This document shows positions 7,436-10,182 of a stretch of DNA of 10,182 nt, one piece after another; the first letter of the stretch is position 1; the number at the start of each line of letters is the position of its first letter. The translations under genes were made by a program, and so were the position numbers. The stretch is taken from contig JACMIS010000694.1 in assembly GCA_014381035.1 (NCBI GenBank), forward strand, positions 1-10,182. Direction: 5' to 3'. The notes beneath the pieces were generated by a model, which had not been told where the DNA came from, made no database searches, and saw nothing but the letters and a program-made list of their open reading frames with translations. This DNA is from Armatimonadota bacterium. GTDB lineage: Bacteria; Armatimonadota; Armatimonadia; Armatimonadales; Armatimonadaceae.

Positions 7436-8722
7436 CTACTTCCCTTGCCCGGTTTGTGCCGCCTTCTGCACCGCGAAAAATGCGGGTTTCGGCTTCCCCT
7501 GACGGTCCAGTAACAGGGCATAGTCGGTACGTCCGCGAATCGGGAAATCGTTGAGCCACGAGTCCCCGTCGTTCGTTCCCCAGAGCGAGACACGTCCTAT
7601 GACATCCTTATGGCGCAAGAAAATTTCGAACGCTTCCCGGTAACGCTCTGCCTGCTTCTGTGCAACATCATCCGGTAACCCCTTGGTATACGGGTTCACC
7701 ACCGCCGCTTGCTCCGGTGTCATCGCTTCACGGGTCGAAATGTCCGCCCCCTGATACTTCGTCGGCAAAACACCGATGTCCATCTCGGTGATCATCACCT
7801 TCAAACCCAGAGCGGAAAACTCTTTGATCGCTGCCTCGACATCGGCGAACGGTGGGTTTTCGATGCGCCAATGGCACTGGATGCCAACGGCATGAATAGG
7901 CACTTTCTTCTCCAGTAACGATTTGAGCAACTCTACCGCCTTGGGGCGTTTGTAGGGAAGTTCGATATTGTAGTCGTTATAGATGAGGATCGCGTCTGGA
8001 TCGGCAGCGTGCGCGGCGCGGAACGCCTCCGCGATATAATCATCGCCGATTGCCTTTAGCCACGGCGTCTGCCGCAGCGTACCGGGTCCGTCATTGATCG
8101 CCTCGTTGACCACATCCCACTGCTTGATTTTTCCTTTATAACGACCGACCACCGTGGAGATGTGCTTGCGCATCCGTTCCAGTGCCAGTTCGCGGGTTGC
8201 CGGTGCGCCGTCCGGACCTTGAAAGAACCAACGCGGCGTCTGACCGTGCCAGACGAGGGTGTGTCCAACGGGCGTCGCTCCGCATTTCTGGGCGAGTTCG
8301 ACCATCCGATCGCCGTCCGCAAAGCGAAACTCCCCTTCTTTCGGTTGTACGGGCTCCGGCTTCAGACTGTTCGCCGGAGTAAATGCGCTGAAGTGTGTCG
8401 TCGCGATACCGACACTGATCGGATCTTTTCCCTGGAGTGCCGAGAAATCCAGCACACCACCGATCAGGAACTTCCCTTTAAATGCCTCTTTCAACGGGGT
8501 CGTGTCCCAGGGTGCTTTCGCCTCCGGCTTGGCGGCAACGGAGCCAGACGGCGCAGGTGCCGACGTCTTCGTATTCGGGTTCTCTTTGTTCACGTCCTCT
8601 GACCTATCGTCGTTGGCTTCTGACGCCCAAACACCGGGCAGGATGCCCGACAGAGCAAGGCAGGCTGTCCCTAATGTAGCGAGTACGAACCGTCTCCGCT
8701 TGTAAATGCTGTTTCTTTTCAT
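7436..8722 (-). CDS. GH10 endo-1,4-beta-xylanase
   Basis: A 428-residue secreted endoxylanase that cuts the beta-1,4-xylan backbone. The N-terminus (KRRRFVLATLGTACLALSG) is a signal peptide with cleavage near VWA-SEA (33-34); the RRxFV pattern would also fit a Tat signal. A charged and Pro/Ala/Ser-rich linker fills residues 35-72. The GH10 barrel covers about 74-422: GHTLVWH (153-159), acid/base E207 in WDVVNEAIN, IYNDYNIE (247-254), IQCHWR (281-286), nucleophile E313 in MITEMDIG, and SLWGTNDGDSWL (379-390). The loop after strand 2 reads TPANSLKPE where most relatives have TxENxMK. It is a single-domain enzyme without a visible binding module. ATG 8722 has only a weak AAGAAG upstream; the gap to GH43 is 69 bases with no terminator, consistent with one operon. 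Confidence 0.95.
   Translation of the reverse strand: MKRNSIYKRRRFVLATLGTACLALSGILPGVWASEANDDRSEDVNKENPNTKTSAPAPSGSVAAKPEAKAPWDTTPLKEAFKGKFLIGGVLDFSALQGKDPISVGIATTHFSAFTPANSLKPEPVQPKEGEFRFADGDRMVELAQKCGATPVGHTLVWHGQTPRWFFQGPDGAPATRELALERMRKHISTVVGRYKGKIKQWDVVNEAINDGPGTLRQTPWLKAIGDDYIAEAFRAAHAADPDAILIYNDYNIELPYKRPKAVELLKSLLEKKVPIHAVGIQCHWRIENPPFADVEAAIKEFSALGLKVMITEMDIGVLPTKYQGADISTREAMTPEQAAVVNPYTKGLPDDVAQKQAERYREAFEIFLRHKDVIGRVSLWGTNDGDSWLNDFPIRGRTDYALLLDRQGKPKPAFFAVQKAAQTGQGK
7439..7446 (-). promoter_or_regulatory. Ribosome binding site of the GH27 gene
   Basis: AAGGGAAG on the minus strand, 7 bases before ATG 7431, embedded in the last codons of GH10 directly before its TAG. It fixes the GH27 start and points to translational coupling. 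Confidence 0.65.
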
Positions 8723-8791
8723 AATCTTCTTGATTCCTATCCATCAACCAATGATGACTCTGGCGATATTGACGCCTTGCGGGTTACGCTC

Positions 8792-10182
8792 TCAAGGTAC
8801 GGCAGTGATCGTATCGCTCAGGCGGAAGTAGTCGAAGTCCACATGCCCCCCCGCCGTTTTGGTGGCATAGTTGAACAAGCCGAAGCGGTAGCCCATGAAG
8901 TGCGGCAGGTCATATACCATCTTCAGTGGCTTGCCGACAGGGTTCCACTCCTTGCCATTGAGGCTGTAATAAAAATAGGCATGGTCCGTGCGCCCCTTGA
9001 AATCGCAGTCGATTTTCAAAAAGAGTTCGTTCTGTGTCAAAGGGATACGGGCGACTTCTTCCGGGGTGTTCGACGGGGCAGAAACCATGACAATAGACAA
9101 CGCGGTTCCCTTACTGTTGACACCGACGAAGCCATACTTCTTCTGCAACGCCACGAGTCCGGCATAATCTCCGTCCTGCATCCCGGTCACGTCGATGGCG
9201 GTCGTCGCCGAACTCTCGGGGCCGAAGGTGCGCTGGGTGAGTGTGTTCCGCGCCTGAGTGAACTCTGTGTCTACCCGACCCGTGGTGAGCCGCAGTTTCC
9301 CCGGCTTCGCGGCGAGCGACCAGTGGGGATTGTCAGGATTGTGGTTCCATTGCCATGCCAGGGACAGGGGACGGTCGCCGGGCTTGCGGAGAAATTCGTC
9401 GGAAGCGACGATACCCTTGACCCCGACCTTTCCCGCCGGGAGATCGAGCGACTCGGGAATCTTGCCATCTACCCCGGCGACTGGCCAACCGTCTACCCAC
9501 TTCACGGGAACGAGAAAGGGGATGCGACCGACGGCACCATGATCCTGAAACAGATACGCGAACCAGTCGCCCTTCGGCGTGTCGATTAGCCCTCCCTGCG
9601 CGACTCCCTGGTCATGGAGCAGGATGCGCCCCTCGTAAGGTCCGGTGATCTTGTCCGCCCGGTGGATGATCGCGGTGCGCATATCGTTCCTCGGCCAGGC
9701 GATATTGCAAAGGTAATATTTGCCGTTGATCTTGCGCATCTGCGAGCCTTCCGCCGGCAGACCGGCACTGTTTCCCGCCACCGCAGTGGCATTGGGAACG
9801 ATCACCTGGTCGATCCCACCGGGTTTGACACCGGTCAGGTCCGATTTCAACTCGGTCAATCTCAGGTTTCCGCCGCCATGGATCAGGTAGACACGCTCAT
9901 CATCGTCAAAGAACAGGGAATGGTCGTGGAACGATGGCGCGAACGAGGTTTCTTTCCACGGAGTCCGGTTGGGGTCTTTGGTAGTAAAGATATATGTCTT
10001 ACCGGTGGTCGAGGAGAACGTCGAGGCGTAGAAGGTGCCGTTATGATAGCGCAGACTGCTCGCCCATGATCCCTGCCCGTAAGCGTTCTTGCCGTCCTTG
10101 AGGTTGAGTTTGTCCGTGTCGCCCAGGGTTTCGTACGCGTAACTGGCCATCTCCCAGTTGACGAGATCGCGGGATTTCATGA
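8792..10182 (-). CDS. GH43 (subfamily 12-like) beta-xylosidase/arabinofuranosidase, N-terminus off window
   Basis: The last 462 codons of a five-bladed beta-propeller hydrolase that would release xylose or arabinose from xylan oligosaccharides. The ATG at 10180 lies in the middle of the conserved 'SRDLVNWE' motif, so it is internal; the real start, signal peptide and the catalytic-base Asp of blade 1 lie to the right. Counting from that ATG, D86 in HDHSLFFDDD is the likely pKa-modulating Asp, E144 in PAEGSQ the general acid, and HDQGVAQGGLIDTPKGDW with GAVGRIPFLVP (189-225) is typical of GH43_12. From about residue 255 (VASDEF) to the end is the C-terminal concanavalin-like beta-sandwich found with GH43 xylosidases. 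It is the most upstream visible gene of the operon, so the promoter is outside the window. Confidence 0.92.
   Translation of the reverse strand, partial: MKSRDLVNWEMASYAYETLGDTDKLNLKDGKNAYGQGSWASSLRYHNGTFYASTFSSTTGKTYIFTTKDPNRTPWKETSFAPSFHDHSLFFDDDERVYLIHGGGNLRLTELKSDLTGVKPGGIDQVIVPNATAVAGNSAGLPAEGSQMRKINGKYYLCNIAWPRNDMRTAIIHRADKITGPYEGRILLHDQGVAQGGLIDTPKGDWFAYLFQDHGAVGRIPFLVPVKWVDGWPVAGVDGKIPESLDLPAGKVGVKGIVASDEFLRKPGDRPLSLAWQWNHNPDNPHWSLAAKPGKLRLTTGRVDTEFTQARNTLTQRTFGPESSATTAIDVTGMQDGDYAGLVALQKKYGFVGVNSKGTALSIVMVSAPSNTPEEVARIPLTQNELFLKIDCDFKGRTDHAYFYYSLNGKEWNPVGKPLKMVYDLPHFMGYRFGLFNYATKTAGGHVDFDYFRLSDTITAVP

Noticed and set aside
6862..7554. 230-residue plus-strand open frame
   Set aside because: Antisense to GH27 and the end of GH10; Arg/Pro-rich composition of a shadow frame.
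8777..9589. 270-residue plus-strand open frame
   Set aside because: Antisense to the GH43 gene, with no recognisable motifs or ribosome binding site.
1..10182. A new defence or mobile system
   Set aside because: Apart from the dead methylase there is no nuclease, transposase, integrase, reverse transcriptase, repeat array or toxin-antitoxin pair.

Overview
The window is one stretch of a high-GC bacterial chromosome carrying two unrelated blocks. The organism looks like a Gram-negative-type, plant-biomass-degrading bacterium. Secreted glycoside hydrolases with ordinary signal peptides are tightly packed and have AG-rich ribosome binding sites. No gene here fixes the phylum: Acidobacteriota, Armatimonadota, Planctomycetota and Verrucomicrobiota are all plausible, and this is only inference.

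Left block (1-3251), housekeeping or accessory genes: (i) a Nudix hydrolase with an N-terminal zinc ribbon, plus strand; (ii) a 501-residue protein of unknown function on the minus strand, with a possible SseB-like N-terminal domain, whose stop codon overlaps the Nudix stop; (iii) a plus-strand aldo/keto reductase, divergent from (ii) across a 181-bp gap.

Junction (3252-3762): this 511-bp stretch has no intact gene, but it is not empty. On the minus strand it holds a decayed DNA adenine methylase of the D12/Dam-like class. The catalytic DPPY motif is cut by a TAG at the Tyr position, the reading frame shifts, and a central segment is missing. A strong hairpin followed by TTTT lies between this remnant and the hydrolase cluster.

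Right block (3763-10182), all minus strand and probably one operon, read from the right edge leftwards: GH43 (beta-xylosidase/alpha-L-arabinofuranosidase type, N-terminus off the window), GH10 endo-beta-1,4-xylanase, GH27 alpha-galactosidase-family enzyme, and GH51 alpha-L-arabinofuranosidase. Gaps are 69, 4 and 59 bp. Together they would degrade arabinoxylan or a galactose-decorated hemicellulose: GH10 cuts the xylan backbone, GH43 and GH51 remove xylose and arabinose, and GH27 removes terminal alpha-galactose (or beta-L-arabinopyranose). The last gene, GH51, is broken by what looks like an 11-nt deletion just after its nucleophile strand.

I do not see a CRISPR array, RNA gene, insertion sequence or obviously new defence system. 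The most noteworthy items are the unannotated methylase remnant and the frameshifted arabinofuranosidase.
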